A stretch of 64,000 nt of DNA from Lentisphaerae bacterium GWF2_49_21. GTDB lineage: Bacteria; Verrucomicrobiota; Lentisphaeria; Victivallales; GWF2-50-93. Location: the NCBI GenBank assembly GCA_001804805.1, contig MHBH01000032.1:50279-114278 (forward strand). The letters are read 5' to 3'. The notes beneath the pieces are model-generated. The model ran no database searches and was not told where the DNA came from. It saw only the letters and a list, made by a program, of their open reading frames with translations. The position numbers and the translations under genes are program-made. Positions 34,566 to 44,473 of this stretch are shown piece after piece (within the stretch, counting starts at the first letter, position 1; each line of letters starts with the position of its first letter).

Positions 34566-35686
34566 ATTTCAACCTTGTCAACGAACTTCTCAATCAGCTT
34601 GAGGATTTCTGCGGCCGCATTGGGTTTTGCAAGAGTTCTGGCGCACAGCCCCTTTTCTGCGAATTCCGCAGGATTTTCGAGGAAAGAAGCAATAGTGCTG
34701 GCAAGTTTGTTCACGCTGAGTTCGCTTTCGGGGAATTTTATTCCGGCGCCGCAGGAACAGTAATGATTGGCATTGTCGTCCTGATGGTTGTCCGTTGCGT
34801 GGGGATAGGGCACGAGAATTGCGAACTTCGCAAAGATCGCAAGTTCGGCGATAGTGCTCCCTCCGGAACGGCAGATTACGAGGTCTGACGCCGAATAAAG
34901 TATTTCCATTTCGCCGGTGTTCTCTATTATCTTGTAGGCGAATCCGGCCCCGGAATAGGCCTTTTCAAGATTTTCCCGGTTCCCGGTTCCGGATATGTGG
35001 ATCAGCTGGAACTTTTCATCACCCTGCATTTTCATGGCTTCAGGCATCCTCTGGTTTATCCCTTCGGCGCCCTGGCTTCCACCAAAGACAAGGATGATCG
35101 GAAGGCCTGCGGAAAAATTTGATCCTGTTTTCGAGTTGAGCAGTTTCACCGCTTCCGCCTTGTCCAGACTGCATCCGGCGATCTGATGCCGCATGGGCAT
35201 TCCCGCAACGGTCCATTTGCATCTGATGCCGGAATCGTTGACCGGTGGGAATGAAAGCGCCATGTGGTGTGCAAAACGTGAAAGGAACAAGTTCGCCTTG
35301 CCGATACGTGCATTCCCATCGTGGATGAAAAGCGGGATTCCCAGCGTCCATGCCGCGATGGATGGTGCGGCCGAATGGAAACTCCCCATTGAAAGTACGG
35401 CGTCAGGTTTGACCGCCTTCAGCTTTTTCCTGGATTCAAGAATGCACTTGAGGGAATGGAGGATGAATGATATTTTGCCTCTGAGGCCTTTTGGAGCTGG
35501 AGAAGATGGGAGAATTTTGGATTCTATTCCCTGTCCGTTTGCGATTTGAGCCTGCTGTCCGGCATTGCGTCCTGTAAGAAAAATCTTCGGATGCCCGCCA
35601 TTCCTCATATGTTCCACGGCGATTGAAAGCCCAGGATAGAAATGTCCTCCCGTACCGCCGCAGACTATCACAATCCTGTCCGTCAT
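34562..35686 (-). CDS. murG: UDP-N-acetylglucosamine--N-acetylmuramyl-(pentapeptide) pyrophosphoryl-undecaprenol GlcNAc transferase
   Basis: The 374-residue GT28 enzyme turns lipid I into lipid II at the inner face of the membrane. It has the lipid/diphosphate loop CGGTGGHFYPG at the start, GGSQGAEGIN, and the donor-binding CRSGGSTIAELA near residue 270. ATG 35686 overlaps the ftsW stop by 4 bp (ATGA) and follows GGGGG. A longer start at 35803 would fall inside ftsW. Operon with ftsW. Confidence 0.95.
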   Translation of the reverse strand: MTDRIVIVCGGTGGHFYPGLSIAVEHMRNGGHPKIFLTGRNAGQQAQIANGQGIESKILPSSPAPKGLRGKISFILHSLKCILESRKKLKAVKPDAVLSMGSFHSAAPSIAAWTLGIPLFIHDGNARIGKANLFLSRFAHHMALSFPPVNDSGIRCKWTVAGMPMRHQIAGCSLDKAEAVKLLNSKTGSNFSAGLPIILVFGGSQGAEGINQRMPEAMKMQGDEKFQLIHISGTGNRENLEKAYSGAGFAYKIIENTGEMEILYSASDLVICRSGGSTIAELAIFAKFAILVPYPHATDNHQDDNANHYCSCGAGIKFPESELSVNKLASTIASFLENPAEFAEKGLCARTLAKPNAAAEILKLIEKFVDKVEM

Positions 35687-36876
35687 TGAACCCCCGTCTT
35701 TGCGCCGGATATTTTTGAAAGCTGGCCTTCTGGAGGCGCAGTCTCCTGTCCGGTTCCAGAATCCATCGCTATGCTCAGGAGGAGGCCGGTGCATAGGATG
35801 CACATGATGAGGTTGCTGCCTCCATAGCTGATGAACGGTGCCGGAATCCCCTTTGTGGGAAAAGATCCGGTGATGACCCCTATGTTGATGATGGCCTGCA
35901 TCGTAAGCATCGAACTTATTCCAAATCCGAGAAGCATGCCCTGCCGGTCCTTGGACATTATGCTGATGTATACAGCCGACAACATGATGATGATATATCC
36001 GAACATGACAAGCAGCAAGGCTATGAATCCCAGCTCTTCTCCGACGATCGAGAGGATGAAGTCAGTATGTGCTTCAGGCAGATAGTTCCATTTCAATCTG
36101 CTCTGGGTGAATCCAAGACCGCTCCAGAATCCGGAACCGAGGGCCATCAGCGAATTCCAGAGCTGGTAGCCGCTGTCCTTGGCAACGCTTTCCGGATCCA
36201 TGAATGAAGTAATCCTCGACCACCGTTCCGGATCCATGTATTTGAGATATATTACCACGAAAGGTATGAGGGCTGGCGCAAGGAGGAGATATGCGAGGCG
36301 GATGCCTGCTATGAAAAGCATGAACCATACCGTGGTGGCGAGCAGGAATGTCGTACCGAGATCCTTGCCGAGGAGTATCAGCCCGCATACAAGGCCGCTG
36401 ACAAGGCATATCGGGATTATGCCATGGGGAATGGTGTTTAAGAAACGCTGTCTTGCAGAACAGAAGCTGGCAAGGAAGAGCACGAGTGCGATTTTCGCGA
36501 ATTCCGACGGCTGGATGCTGTATCCATAAATCTGGATCCATCTGTATGCGCCATTTATAGGCTTCCCGAACCTGGCTATCAGCAGGAGGACTGCGCAGGC
36601 GGCAATAATTAAAATTGAATACTTGATTATGTTCCTGTAGCCGACCATGTAAATGCCCATTGCACCGAAAACACCTGCACTCGCCCAGATCATCTGCTTG
36701 CGGAAAAGTGTCGCTCCTGAGAGCCCCGAAGACGTCGAGTAAAGCATGGCGAGTCCGAAAAGGATCATTGAAAGTACGGTTATCGATAGAATCAGGGCAG
36801 CAGTTCCCGGATGGGGCCAGTGGCTGGTCTCATCCTCATTTAAAATGACCTGACTTGCAAAGCGTATATGCGCCAT
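35683..36876 (-). CDS. ftsW: FtsW/RodA-family peptidoglycan glycosyltransferase
   Basis: The 397-residue polytopic protein (about ten helices) has the SEDS features RFGKPINGAYRWIQ, IQPSEFAKIALVLFLA and SYGGSNLI. It polymerises lipid II; its position directly before murG supports FtsW rather than RodA. Its upstream neighbours (thioesterase, cmk) are separated by about 107 bp with word-like repeats. Other dcw genes are not adjacent; ftsA-ftsZ lie 24 kb away. Confidence 0.92.
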   Translation of the reverse strand: MAHIRFASQVILNEDETSHWPHPGTAALILSITVLSMILFGLAMLYSTSSGLSGATLFRKQMIWASAGVFGAMGIYMVGYRNIIKYSILIIAACAVLLLIARFGKPINGAYRWIQIYGYSIQPSEFAKIALVLFLASFCSARQRFLNTIPHGIIPICLVSGLVCGLILLGKDLGTTFLLATTVWFMLFIAGIRLAYLLLAPALIPFVVIYLKYMDPERWSRITSFMDPESVAKDSGYQLWNSLMALGSGFWSGLGFTQSRLKWNYLPEAHTDFILSIVGEELGFIALLLVMFGYIIIMLSAVYISIMSKDRQGMLLGFGISSMLTMQAIINIGVITGSFPTKGIPAPFISYGGSNLIMCILCTGLLLSIAMDSGTGQETAPPEGQLSKISGAKTGVQ

Positions 36877-36964
36877 GTTAATTTATTTTCGGTTTTCAAT
36901 TGATGATTTCCGATTTTCAACCAGAGAAAAAATACAGATAAGGAAATTCTGAATTTCCAATACC

Positions 36965-36999
36965 GAGTTTCAAGTTTCGAGTATCAAGTATCAAGCTTC
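36965..36999. repeat. Word-like repeat (CAAGTTTCGAGTATCAAGTATC) running into a gene end
   Basis: Tandem degenerate words AGTTTCAAGTTTCGAGTATC continue into the thioesterase gene, where they encode its last residues, KKLDT, and the stop. The gene end is therefore made partly of repeat DNA. Confidence 0.6.
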
Positions 37000-37391
37000 T
37001 TCTCAACCAATTCCAGAAGCCGCCCTGGAGGCCTTACGGGACGTCTGGAGTTGATATCGACGCATGCATGGACGGTATGCCCCTCAGCGAGGAGTTCCCC
37101 GTCTTTGCGGACTTCGCAGCAGATCCTCACCTTCACCCCTTTGATTTCATCCACCCACCCGATGATTGTCAGAAGATCGTCGTATCGTGCGGGGGTCTTG
37201 TACCTGCATACGGCTTCAATGACAGGAAGAATGACCCCTTGTTTTTCTATTTCAGAGTAGGGGAGTCCGGCATCGCGGAGCAGTTCGTTCCTGAGCCTTT
37301 CAAAATAAACAAGATAGTGCGCGTAATAGACGACCCCCATCTGGTCGGTGTCGGCATACGGCACCCTGTACTTGATTTCTGATTTAGCCAT
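36984..37391 (-). CDS. YbgC-type acyl-CoA thioesterase (hot-dog fold)
   Basis: The 135-residue protein has the 4-hydroxybenzoyl-CoA thioesterase-type active segment VPYADTDQMGVVYYAHYLVYFE (catalytic Asp16) and the hot-dog helix. It should cleave short acyl-CoA or acyl-ACP thioesters. In proteobacteria YbgC lies with the Tol-Pal genes. Here it follows cmk by 15 bp, so it belongs to the ribosomal/secY-cmk run. Confidence 0.87.
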   Translation of the reverse strand: MAKSEIKYRVPYADTDQMGVVYYAHYLVYFERLRNELLRDAGLPYSEIEKQGVILPVIEAVCRYKTPARYDDLLTIIGWVDEIKGVKVRICCEVRKDGELLAEGHTVHACVDINSRRPVRPPGRLLELVEKKLDT

Positions 37392-37406
37392 TTTTCCGCA
37401 CCTGGA

Positions 37407-38081
37407 TTATTTAATGGACGAAACGATCTGGTTGACAACCTCGTCAATCGTCATTTCACTGCTGTCTATAAATATAGCATCATCCGCCTTTTTCAACGGA
37501 GCTACCTTGCGTTTGCTGTCCATTTCATCCCTTGCCGCGATCTCCCTGGCCACTGAAGCCACCGTTGAACCTTCAATGGTCTCGCCTGTCTGTGCGAGTC
37601 TTCGCCTTGCGCGGACCTCAGGCGAGGCTGTCAGGAAGAATTTATACTTTGCGTCCGGGAAGATGATAGTTCCTATGTCACGGCCTTCCATCACGACAAG
37701 CCCGAGAGATGCGAGTTCCCGTTGCTTTTCTATAAGCCAGGCCCTGACGTTTGCCATGGCGGCAATCTTGCTGACATGTCTTGCGACATCAGGAGAACGG
37801 ATTTCTGAATCCACGGCCTTCCCGTTCGTCATCAGGTTCAGTTTTCCGTTGCTGTCCTTCGTGTATGAAAGGGACAGCTTTTTCAGGATTGAGTTTACCT
37901 GGTCAGGATCTATGTCCGAATCGAGATTCAATTTGTTTTTCATTAGGAAAAGGGTGATCGCCCGGTACATGTTGCCGGTGCTTATGTAGATACCACCGAG
38001 CCTGTCGGCGACCTTCTGTGCGATTGTGCTCTTGCCTGAAGCCGCCGGCCCGTCTATAGCTATGACATTCCTCAAAGACAT
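37407..38081 (-). CDS. cmk: Cytidylate kinase
   Basis: The 224-residue enzyme phosphorylates CMP and dCMP. It has the P-loop GPAASGKSTIA at residues 10-20, the STGNMYRA substrate site, and the EGRDIGTIIFPDA and AR.R segments. The gene stands between secY (234 bp upstream) and the thioesterase (15 bp downstream). Classical spc operons carry map, adk or rpmJ after secY; here cmk fills that place. Confidence 0.93.
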   Translation of the reverse strand: MSLRNVIAIDGPAASGKSTIAQKVADRLGGIYISTGNMYRAITLFLMKNKLNLDSDIDPDQVNSILKKLSLSYTKDSNGKLNLMTNGKAVDSEIRSPDVARHVSKIAAMANVRAWLIEKQRELASLGLVVMEGRDIGTIIFPDAKYKFFLTASPEVRARRRLAQTGETIEGSTVASVAREIAARDEMDSKRKVAPLKKADDAIFIDSSEMTIDEVVNQIVSSIK

Positions 38082-38314
38082 CTTTTGCCTATGCAGATGA
38101 TTTGTTTTTGCAAGACAAATTATATATCATGGATTCGAGTATGCAAGAATAGGAATTGGAATAAGGTTCAGGAGAAGCTGTTTTTTCTGGGACAGAAAAG
38201 CCCACTGTGAAAATCCCGCGATAAATTAGCACGCTGATCTCATGGACTCCAACATTAGGAATAATCTTGGTGCCTTTGTGACTTGGTGGTGAAGAAAAGG
38301 ATTTATCCAGTCCG

Positions 38315-39682
38315 TCAGCGGCCTCTGCGGCTGCGGAGCCTGCCACGTTTGAGGAAGCCGTCGTAGTTACGCATCACGAGGTGGGACTCCATCTGGCTGA
38401 GAGTATCGAGCATGACACCGACGATGATCAGCAGGCTTGTGCCGCCGAAGAATGAAGCAATCATGTAGGGGATTGCCATTTTCGTGTAGAGTACTGTCGG
38501 GAACAATGCCAAAGCAGTAAGGAATATTGCACCGGCAAGGGTGAGCCGTGTCATTGTATGGTCGAGGAATTCGGCTGTCGGCTTGCCGGGACGGATGCCG
38601 GGGATGTACGCGCCCTCCTTCTTGAGATTCTCGGAGATCTGGATTGGATTGAACTGGTTGGCCACCCAGAAATAGGAGAATATAAGTATCATGAAACCGT
38701 AGATGAACAGGTATGAGACCGTATCCTGGTTGAACATTGTGGACATCCAGCGTGTGGTTTCCGAAGGGATCCATGCCAGTATCATCGGAGGGAACATAAG
38801 TATGGCGCTCGCGAAGATGATGGGCATGACGCCGGAGAAGTTCACCTTGAGGGGCATGTATGTTGTTCCACCCTTCATCTTGTTGAAACCGACAATGCGC
38901 TTGGCCATCTGGATTGGAATCCTGCGCTGTCCCTGGGTGAGAAGGATGGTAGCTGCGGTGACAAGAGCGAAGACGATTAATAGGATCATGACATGCACGC
39001 CGGTGAATTTCCCGCCGGTTTCCGAGACTCCGCTTTTCGCCATGTCAAACAGATGGAAGAAGGAGGCGGGCATTCTTGAGACAATGCTGACCGTGATTAT
39101 CATCGAGGCTCCGTTTCCTATGCCATAGTGCGTGATCTGCTCGCCGAGCCACATGAGGAACATCGTGCCGCATGTGAGTATGATGACTGTCATTATGACG
39201 AAAGACGGACCTGCATGGAGCACAAGATCCTGAGTGGGCTGGGGAAGTCCGAGTCTTCCAGGGTTCATCATTGCCATTGCAGCCATGGCTCCTTGGACGA
39301 TACATATGATTACCGTCAGATAACGTGTATACTGTGAGATCTTCTGGCGTCCGGAATCTCCTTCACGCGCCATCTTTTCAAGCGATGGGATGACGGGTAT
39401 CAGGAGCTGCATTATGATGGATGCCGAGATATAAGGCATGATTCCAAGGGTGGCTATTGCGAAATGGCCTAGGGCACCGCCGCTGAACAGATCGAAAAGC
39501 CCCATGAAAGATGCGGAATCGAGCTGCTTGTTTGTCTCAAAATAGTCCTTGAGTGCTACAGGATCCACTCCGGGGCAGGGGATGTTGGCGGCAAGGCGGC
39601 TGAGGGCGACGATTCCCAGGACAATGAGAATCTTGTTCCTCAGTTCCTTTATCTTGAAGCTGTTTGTAAACGCTGAAAACAT
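38315..39682 (-). CDS. secY: Preprotein translocase subunit SecY
   Basis: The 455-residue channel protein has ten membrane helices, the plug region near residue 60-75 and cytoplasmic loops (GVMPIIFASAIL, and the KKEGAYIPGIRPG loop) typical of SecY. It ends the ribosomal cluster after rplO with 46 bp spacing. It forms the export channel with SecE and SecG, not encoded here. Confidence 0.96.
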   Translation of the reverse strand: MFSAFTNSFKIKELRNKILIVLGIVALSRLAANIPCPGVDPVALKDYFETNKQLDSASFMGLFDLFSGGALGHFAIATLGIMPYISASIIMQLLIPVIPSLEKMAREGDSGRQKISQYTRYLTVIICIVQGAMAAMAMMNPGRLGLPQPTQDLVLHAGPSFVIMTVIILTCGTMFLMWLGEQITHYGIGNGASMIITVSIVSRMPASFFHLFDMAKSGVSETGGKFTGVHVMILLIVFALVTAATILLTQGQRRIPIQMAKRIVGFNKMKGGTTYMPLKVNFSGVMPIIFASAILMFPPMILAWIPSETTRWMSTMFNQDTVSYLFIYGFMILIFSYFWVANQFNPIQISENLKKEGAYIPGIRPGKPTAEFLDHTMTRLTLAGAIFLTALALFPTVLYTKMAIPYMIASFFGGTSLLIIVGVMLDTLSQMESHLVMRNYDGFLKRGRLRSRRGR

Positions 39683-39728
39683 GGAAAACCCCGAGATTAA
39701 TTTTCAAAAAAGTCTGAAGGCGGCAGGC

Positions 39729-40169
39729 TCAGATCAGTTCGCATTTCCCGCCTGCGGCTTCTATCTTTGACTTTGCGGAAGCGGAGAACTTGTTGGCCTT
39801 GACGGTGATCGACTTTTTAATTTCGCCATTGCCGAGGATCTTGAGTCCCTGCGTGGTCTTGGCTATAAGCCCCTTCTTGTGGAGGAGGGCGTCGTCAACT
39901 ACATCGCCGGCTGCGAAAGCTTTTTCAAGCTGGTCGACATTGATGAGATTAAACGCCTTGCGTGTCGGATTGTTGAATCCGCGCTTGGGCAGGCGCCTGA
40001 AGAATGGGATCTGGCCGCCTTCGAAGAATGGACGGATCGTGCAACCGGATCTTGCCTTTTGACCTTTGTGGCCTTTGCCCGATGTTCCTCCGAGTCCGGA
40101 ACCATCCCCGCGTCCACGCACTTTGCGGCGTTTTTTCGACGGGCTAGTATGTAAATCATGCAGTTTCAT
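39729..40169 (-). CDS. rplO: 50S ribosomal protein L15
   Basis: The 146-residue protein has the N-terminal Gly/Lys-rich SKKRRKVRGRGDGSG and the GGQIPFFRRLPKRGF segment of L15. It follows rpsE directly with 20 bp spacing. No rpmD (L30) lies between the two, unlike in most bacteria. Confidence 0.96.
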   Translation of the reverse strand: MKLHDLHTSPSKKRRKVRGRGDGSGLGGTSGKGHKGQKARSGCTIRPFFEGGQIPFFRRLPKRGFNNPTRKAFNLINVDQLEKAFAAGDVVDDALLHKKGLIAKTTQGLKILGNGEIKKSITVKANKFSASAKSKIEAAGGKCELI

Positions 40170-40189
40170 TATTCAATCCAGTCCTATGT

Positions 40190-40699
40190 TTAATTGTTCC
40201 TGACAATGTTTCTTCTTGCATATATCTCATCCTTCGTGCGGAGCATCATGATCGCCTCCATGGTGGCCTTGACGACCGTTACCGGATTTGCGGAGCCGAG
40301 TGATTTTGCGAGGACGTCCTTTACGCCGCCAAGCTCAAGTACGGCGCGCATTCCGCCGCCGGCAATGAGGCCTGTCCCCTTGGAAGCAGGCTTGATCATG
40401 ACTTTTCCGGCCCTGAATTTCGCTTCGACCGAATGAGTGATAGTTGAGCCGTGCATGGGAAGTGTGATAAGATTCTTCTTCGCTATGTCCCCGCCCTTCC
40501 TGATTGCGTCGGAAACTTCGTTGGCCTTGCCAAGTCCCATTCCTACATGTCCGTTCCTGTCGCCCACCACCACGAGCGCACTGAAACTGAAGTTCCTGCC
40601 GCCCTTGACAACTTTCGAGCAGCGGTTGACGCTTATTACCCGCTCATCCAAGCCTGAAGAGTTATCTGACGAAGATTCCTGATTGTTTTTTCTAGCCAT
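40190..40699 (-). CDS. rpsE: 30S ribosomal protein S5
   Basis: The 169-residue protein has the S5 core [20 protein letters not shown] and the [15 protein letters not shown] segment. It helps control decoding accuracy. A Ser-rich N-terminal extension ([12 protein letters not shown]) is present. It follows rplR by 15 bp. Confidence 0.96.
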   Translation of the reverse strand: MARKNNQESSSDNSSGLDERVISVNRCSKVVKGGRNFSFSALVVVGDRNGHVGMGLGKANEVSDAIRKGGDIAKKNLITLPMHGSTITHSVEAKFRAGKVMIKPASKGTGLIAGGGMRAVLELGGVKDVLAKSLGSANPVTVVKATMEAIMMLRTKDEIYARRNIVRNN

Positions 40700-40714
40700 A
40701 GTTTTATGTTTCCC

Positions 40715-41080
40715 TTAAAATTGTAGTCCGCCGCTTCTCGCGGCGTCGGCGAAGGCCTTGACCCTGCCATGATATTTGTAGCCTCCACGGTCGAATACGA
40801 TCGATTTGATTCCAGCAGCAACTGCCTTGTCAGCTGCAAGCTTGCCAAGCTGTTTTGCGCCTTCGAGATTCGTCTTGGCGTTCGTCTTCCGGAATTCCTC
40901 GCAGAGCGACGATGCTGAGACGATTGTCTTTCCGGAATCATCATCAATCAGCTGCGCATAGATATGCTTTGATGAGAAATTGACCGCGAGACGCGGCTTC
41001 TGAGCGGTTCCTGAAAGAATTTTGCGGAGGCGGTTATGCCTCCGCATCCGTTGTTCTTTCTTTGTCTTGTAAGTGGACAT
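40715..41080 (-). CDS. rplR: 50S ribosomal protein L18
   Basis: The 121-residue L18 binds 5S rRNA. It has [20 protein letters not shown] and the conserved C-terminal [20 protein letters not shown]. Normal spacing to rplF (20 bp) and rpsE. Confidence 0.96.
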   Translation of the reverse strand: MSTYKTKKEQRMRRHNRLRKILSGTAQKPRLAVNFSSKHIYAQLIDDDSGKTIVSASSLCEEFRKTNAKTNLEGAKQLGKLAADKAVAAGIKSIVFDRGGYKYHGRVKAFADAARSGGLQF

Positions 41081-41100
41081 CCTTTTAATCTCCAGAAAGT

Positions 41101-41637
41101 TTAGGCAACTGTCTTGCCTTCCTTGATTGTTATATGTTCATTGGCGTAGCGGACACCTTTGCCCTTGTAGGGCTCGGGCTTCTTGAAACGCCTGATTGTC
41201 GCGGCGACTTCGCCGACAACCTGCTTGTCGGAACCGGAAATATTTATCTTCGTGTTATCAACGACTGTCATCTTTATCCCCTGCGGGACTTCATATACTA
41301 TCGGATGCGAATATCCAAGGTTGAGGGTCAGTTTCTGGCCGCTCAGCTGGGCCTTGTAGCCGACACCGACGATTTCCAGGTCTTTCCTGTATCCCTCGGT
41401 GACACCTACGATCATTCCTGAGATCAGGCTCCGGGTGAGGCCGTGCATGGTCCTGGCCATGCGGGAATCATCGTTTCTGCTCACGACAACGGCTCCGTTC
41501 TCGAGCTTGACGCTTGTCATAGGAGGCAGAATCCTTGACAGCTTTCCCTTTGGACCTTCAATAGTGATGTCCTTGGCGCTGGGAGTGGCCTTGACTCCCT
41601 GTGGCAAAGGCAGCGGTTTTTTACCTATACGAGACAT
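41101..41637 (-). CDS. rplF: 50S ribosomal protein L6
   Basis: The 178-residue protein starts [15 protein letters not shown] and has the C-terminal [15 protein letters not shown] block, both typical of L6. It follows rpsH by 26 bp. Confidence 0.97.
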   Translation of the reverse strand: MSRIGKKPLPLPQGVKATPSAKDITIEGPKGKLSRILPPMTSVKLENGAVVVSRNDDSRMARTMHGLTRSLISGMIVGVTEGYRKDLEIVGVGYKAQLSGQKLTLNLGYSHPIVYEVPQGIKMTVVDNTKINISGSDKQVVGEVAATIRRFKKPEPYKGKGVRYANEHITIKEGKTVA

Positions 41638-41663
41638 TGAAATATCCTCACTTTTCTATATGG

Positions 41664-42062
41664 TTACCAGACATAGCAGAGGATTTCGCCACCGACCTTC
41701 TGTGCGGCGGCCTTCCTTCCACTTATAATTCCATTCGGGGTTGAGAGTATCACTGTGCCAAGTCCGTTGCGGATCTTCGGGATCTCAGTGCTGCTGCAGT
41801 AGATCCTGCACGACGGCCTGCTGACACGTTCTATCCCGTCGATTACGGGCTTCTTGTTGTAGTATTTAAGCTTTATCAGGAGATTCTTCGCCGGACCTTT
41901 CTTGGTTTCAACGCTGAACTCGCCGATGTATCCCTCTTCCTTGAGAACCTCCGCAATGGAGGCCTTCATCTTTGAATTGGGAACGATTATCTCCTTCAAG
42001 CCGGCCATGCCGGCGTTCTTGATCTGGACGATCATGTTGGAAATACTGTCTTGCATGCTCAT
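41664..42062 (-). CDS. rpsH: 30S ribosomal protein S8
   Basis: The 132-residue S8 begins MSMQDSISNMIVQIKNAG and ends with the RKAAAQKVGGEILCYVW block. ATG 42062 gives the normal family length. A longer frame to 42152 runs into the rpsN gene and is rejected. S8 is the usual translational repressor of the spc operon. Confidence 0.96.
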   Translation of the reverse strand: MSMQDSISNMIVQIKNAGMAGLKEIIVPNSKMKASIAEVLKEEGYIGEFSVETKKGPAKNLLIKLKYYNKKPVIDGIERVSRPSCRIYCSSTEIPKIRNGLGTVILSTPNGIISGRKAAAQKVGGEILCYVW

Positions 42063-42082
42063 GATTAGTTTATATCCTTCCG

Positions 42083-42268
42083 TTACCAGCTGGCCTTGGT
42101 TACGCCGGGGATCTGTCCGGTGGAGGCGAGCTCCCTGAAACAGATTCGGCAAAGTCTGAATTTACCAATGAAAGAACGTCTCCTGCCACAGCGTCCGCAG
42201 CGATGGTAGGCTCTAGTGCTGAACTTTGGTTTCCTCTGGGATTTTGCTATTTGACTTTTCTTGGCCAT
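42083..42268 (-). CDS. rpsN: 30S ribosomal protein S14, zinc-binding type
   Basis: The 61-residue S14 is the short type Z form with two CxxC pairs (CGRCG and CRICF) that bind zinc. This is common outside Proteobacteria. It sits between rplE and rpsH in the standard order. Confidence 0.95.
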   Translation of the reverse strand: MAKKSQIAKSQRKPKFSTRAYHRCGRCGRRRSFIGKFRLCRICFRELASTGQIPGVTKASW

Positions 42269-42285
42269 TATTCCTTTTACTCCCG

Positions 42286-42831
42286 TTATTTAGATTCTGT
42301 GGCGAAAGGCATATCAAGCAGATGAAGAAGGTCGAATGCCTCCTCGTTTGATTTTGCCGACGTGACAAATGTTATATTGAGACCAATCTGTCTTTTTACC
42401 TTGTCAAGATCAACTTCGGGGAACACGGTTATGTCCGAAAGACCGAAATTGTAGTTCCCGGATCCGTCGAAGCCCGTCTTCGGAATTCCCCTGAAGTCCC
42501 TTACACGCGGAAGTACGTAGTGGGTGAGCCTGTCAAGGAAATCATACATCCTCTGGCCCCTCAGGGTCACCATTACGCCCACAGGCGTCCCCTTGCGGAG
42601 CTTGAAGTTCGCAACGTCCTTCTTGGACTTGGTGACAAGGCACTGCTGCCCGGATATTACTGCGAAATGCTCCTTTGCCTCGTTGAAGACGTCCTTCTCC
42701 ATCTTGGTCCCGATTCCGGAAGTCAGAACTATCTTGCGGAGCCTTGGCACCTGTAGATCGTTCTTGTATCCCCGTTTTTGCTTCAGGGCCGGAACGACTA
42801 CTTTCTTATATATTTCATACATATTTGGCAT
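42286..42831 (-). CDS. rplE: 50S ribosomal protein L5
   Basis: The 181-residue 5S-rRNA-binding protein has the block [20 protein letters not shown] and the [19 protein letters not shown] segment. It lies between rplX (12 bp) and rpsN. Confidence 0.97.
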   Translation of the reverse strand: MPNMYEIYKKVVVPALKQKRGYKNDLQVPRLRKIVLTSGIGTKMEKDVFNEAKEHFAVISGQQCLVTKSKKDVANFKLRKGTPVGVMVTLRGQRMYDFLDRLTHYVLPRVRDFRGIPKTGFDGSGNYNFGLSDITVFPEVDLDKVKRQIGLNITFVTSAKSNEEAFDLLHLLDMPFATESK

Positions 42832-42843
42832 TATATTTTTCCC

Positions 42844-43140
42844 TTATGCCTTCTTTTCTTCTTTTTTGGTTTTAGTTTCCTTTTCGCCCTTCACCTTCAG
42901 CTTCACATTGGAAATATGAACTGAAACAGCTCTTTCAATAAGCCCGCCCTTCGGATTGTCAGGCGTCTTCTTCACGGTCTTGCGGCCTATCTCCTGCTGC
43001 TTTTCAGGTGACAGCCCGATCATCTCGAGGACGACCCTTTCATTTTTCCTGATCACAGCTATGATCTTTCCCTGTTCACCTTTCCATTTTCCGGAAATGA
43101 CTGAAACCGTATCGCCTTTTTTCACTGAATATTTTATCAT
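42844..43140 (-). CDS. rplX: 50S ribosomal protein L24
   Basis: The 98-residue protein has the KOW-type start [20 protein letters not shown]. The C-terminal tail is strongly charged (KEEKKA), longer than in many bacteria. Its start overlaps the rplN stop by 4 bp. Confidence 0.95.
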   Translation of the reverse strand: MIKYSVKKGDTVSVISGKWKGEQGKIIAVIRKNERVVLEMIGLSPEKQQEIGRKTVKKTPDNPKGGLIERAVSVHISNVKLKVKGEKETKTKKEEKKA

Positions 43141-43499
43141 AATACCTCCGGAGCAAGGGAGATTATCTTCATATACTTGTCACGCAGCTCCCTGGCGACG
43201 GGACCGAAGATTCGTGTTCCGCGCGGATTATTGTCTACGTCTATTATTACCGCCGCATTCCTGTCGAACCTGAGGTATGAACCATCCTCCCTGCGTATCT
43301 TGGCGCAAGTCCTCACTATTACGGCCCTTACGACCTCGGCTTTCTTGACGGTTCCGTCCGTTATAGCCTCCTTGACGGTGGCTGTGACTATGTCGCCGAG
43401 GTGCGCATAGCGCTTCCTCTGGCCTAGGACGGTTATAACCATCAGGCTCTTGGCGCCGGAATTATCAGCCACGTCCAATTTTGTCTGCATTTGAATCAT
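43137..43499 (-). CDS. rplN: 50S ribosomal protein L14
   Basis: The 120-residue protein has the L14 signature ([13 protein letters not shown] at the start, [15 protein letters not shown] near the end). It overlaps rplX by 4 bp and follows rpsQ by 23 bp. Confidence 0.97.
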   Translation of the reverse strand: MIQMQTKLDVADNSGAKSLMVITVLGQRKRYAHLGDIVTATVKEAITDGTVKKAEVVRAVIVRTCAKIRREDGSYLRFDRNAAVIIDVDNNPRGTRIFGPVARELRDKYMKIISLAPEVL

Positions 43500-43522
43500 T
43501 TGGCGGTACTCTCCAAAAATTA

Positions 43523-43792
43523 TTATTCAGCTTTCTCGATTATTTCCAACAGGCGCCATCTCTTGGTCTTGCTGAGGGGCCTTGTCTCTTCAATCCTTAC
43601 GGTGTCGCCCGGCTTCGCCTCGTTCTTCTCGTCGTGGGCCACATAGCGATTCCTGGATTTGACAACCTTCTTGTAGAGAGGATGCGGGGCGCGCCTTTCA
43701 ACTACGACAATTATGGTCTTGGTCATGGAGTTGCTTACGACTTTCCCAACCCTCTGTTTCCTCTGTCCGCGTTTTTCAGTTTCCTGAGTCAT
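43523..43792 (-). CDS. rpsQ: 30S ribosomal protein S17
   Basis: The 89-residue S17 has [16 protein letters not shown] and the [15 protein letters not shown] block. A basic N-terminal extension of about 12 residues precedes the core. Confidence 0.96.
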   Translation of the reverse strand: MTQETEKRGQRKQRVGKVVSNSMTKTIIVVVERRAPHPLYKKVVKSRNRYVAHDEKNEAKPGDTVRIEETRPLSKTKRWRLLEIIEKAE

Positions 43793-43818
43793 TTTTTCTT
43801 CTCAATTTAAATGGATGT

Positions 43819-44037
43819 TTATTTCTTGCCGGCCTTGTCCAGCTCCCGGCTTCTCAATTCGGTCTTTATCCGCGCGATATCGCGTCTTATCTGCGATACC
43901 CTGGCGCTGTTCTGCAGCTGGCCGGTCTTGGCCTGCACACGGAGATTAAGTCTTTCGCGGAAGATTTCCTCCAGCGAGTGCTCAAGCTCCTCTTTCGACA
44001 TCTGCTTTACTTCTTTAGCTTTCATATTTTCTGTCAT
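43819..44037 (-). CDS. rpmC: 50S ribosomal protein L29
   Basis: The 72-residue two-helix protein has the L29 pattern (EELEHSLEEIFRERLNLR and RVSQIRRDIARIKTEL). It lies between rplP (19 bp) and rpsQ. Confidence 0.94.
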   Translation of the reverse strand: MTENMKAKEVKQMSKEELEHSLEEIFRERLNLRVQAKTGQLQNSARVSQIRRDIARIKTELRSRELDKAGKK

Positions 44038-44056
44038 CCGCCTTCCAGGATTTCAA

Positions 44057-44473
44057 TTAGTGAATTGTGCGCGTAAGGAACTTGCAGCGCACTGTAAGCT
44101 TTGTGGAGGCGAGGAAGAGCGCTTCTTTCGCAAGCGATTCTCCGCATCCGCTTATTTCAAAAAGAACTCTTCCAGGCTTGACTCTTGCGACCCAGCCTTC
44201 GGGATTTCCTTTTCCTTTTCCCATTCGTGTCTCAAGCGGTTTCTTTGTAATAGGCTTGTCGGGAAACATCCTTATCCATACTTTACCGCGACGGTTCAGA
44301 TGGCGGTTGATCGCAACACGTGCCGCCTCAATCTGGTTGCTCGACAGATGTGCGCGGTCAAGCGCCTGGAGCCCGTATTCTCCGAAATCAAGCTTGTTGC
44401 ACTTCCTCGCAAGCCCGGCGTTACTCCCGCACTGGACTTTTCTGTGCTTTACTCTTTTTGGCATCAACGACAT
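44057..44473 (-). CDS. rplP: 50S ribosomal protein L16
   Basis: The 138-residue L16 has the start [11 protein letters not shown] and the [19 protein letters not shown] block that reaches the peptidyl-transferase region. ATG 44473 follows GAGGAG with good spacing. The first 53 bp lie inside the 3' end of rpsC in another frame, a larger overlap than usual. Confidence 0.96.
   Translation of the reverse strand: MSLMPKRVKHRKVQCGSNAGLARKCNKLDFGEYGLQALDRAHLSSNQIEAARVAINRHLNRRGKVWIRMFPDKPITKKPLETRMGKGKGNPEGWVARVKPGRVLFEISGCGESLAKEALFLASTKLTVRCKFLTRTIH

Noticed and set aside
35687..35803. Longer MurG start at 35803
   Set aside because: It lies inside ftsW and adds residues not found in the family. 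The 4-bp overlap with ATG 35686 is typical.
38089..38346. Open frame of 85 codons after secY
   Set aside because: It overlaps the secY end in another frame and has no family-like sequence. It looks like chance.
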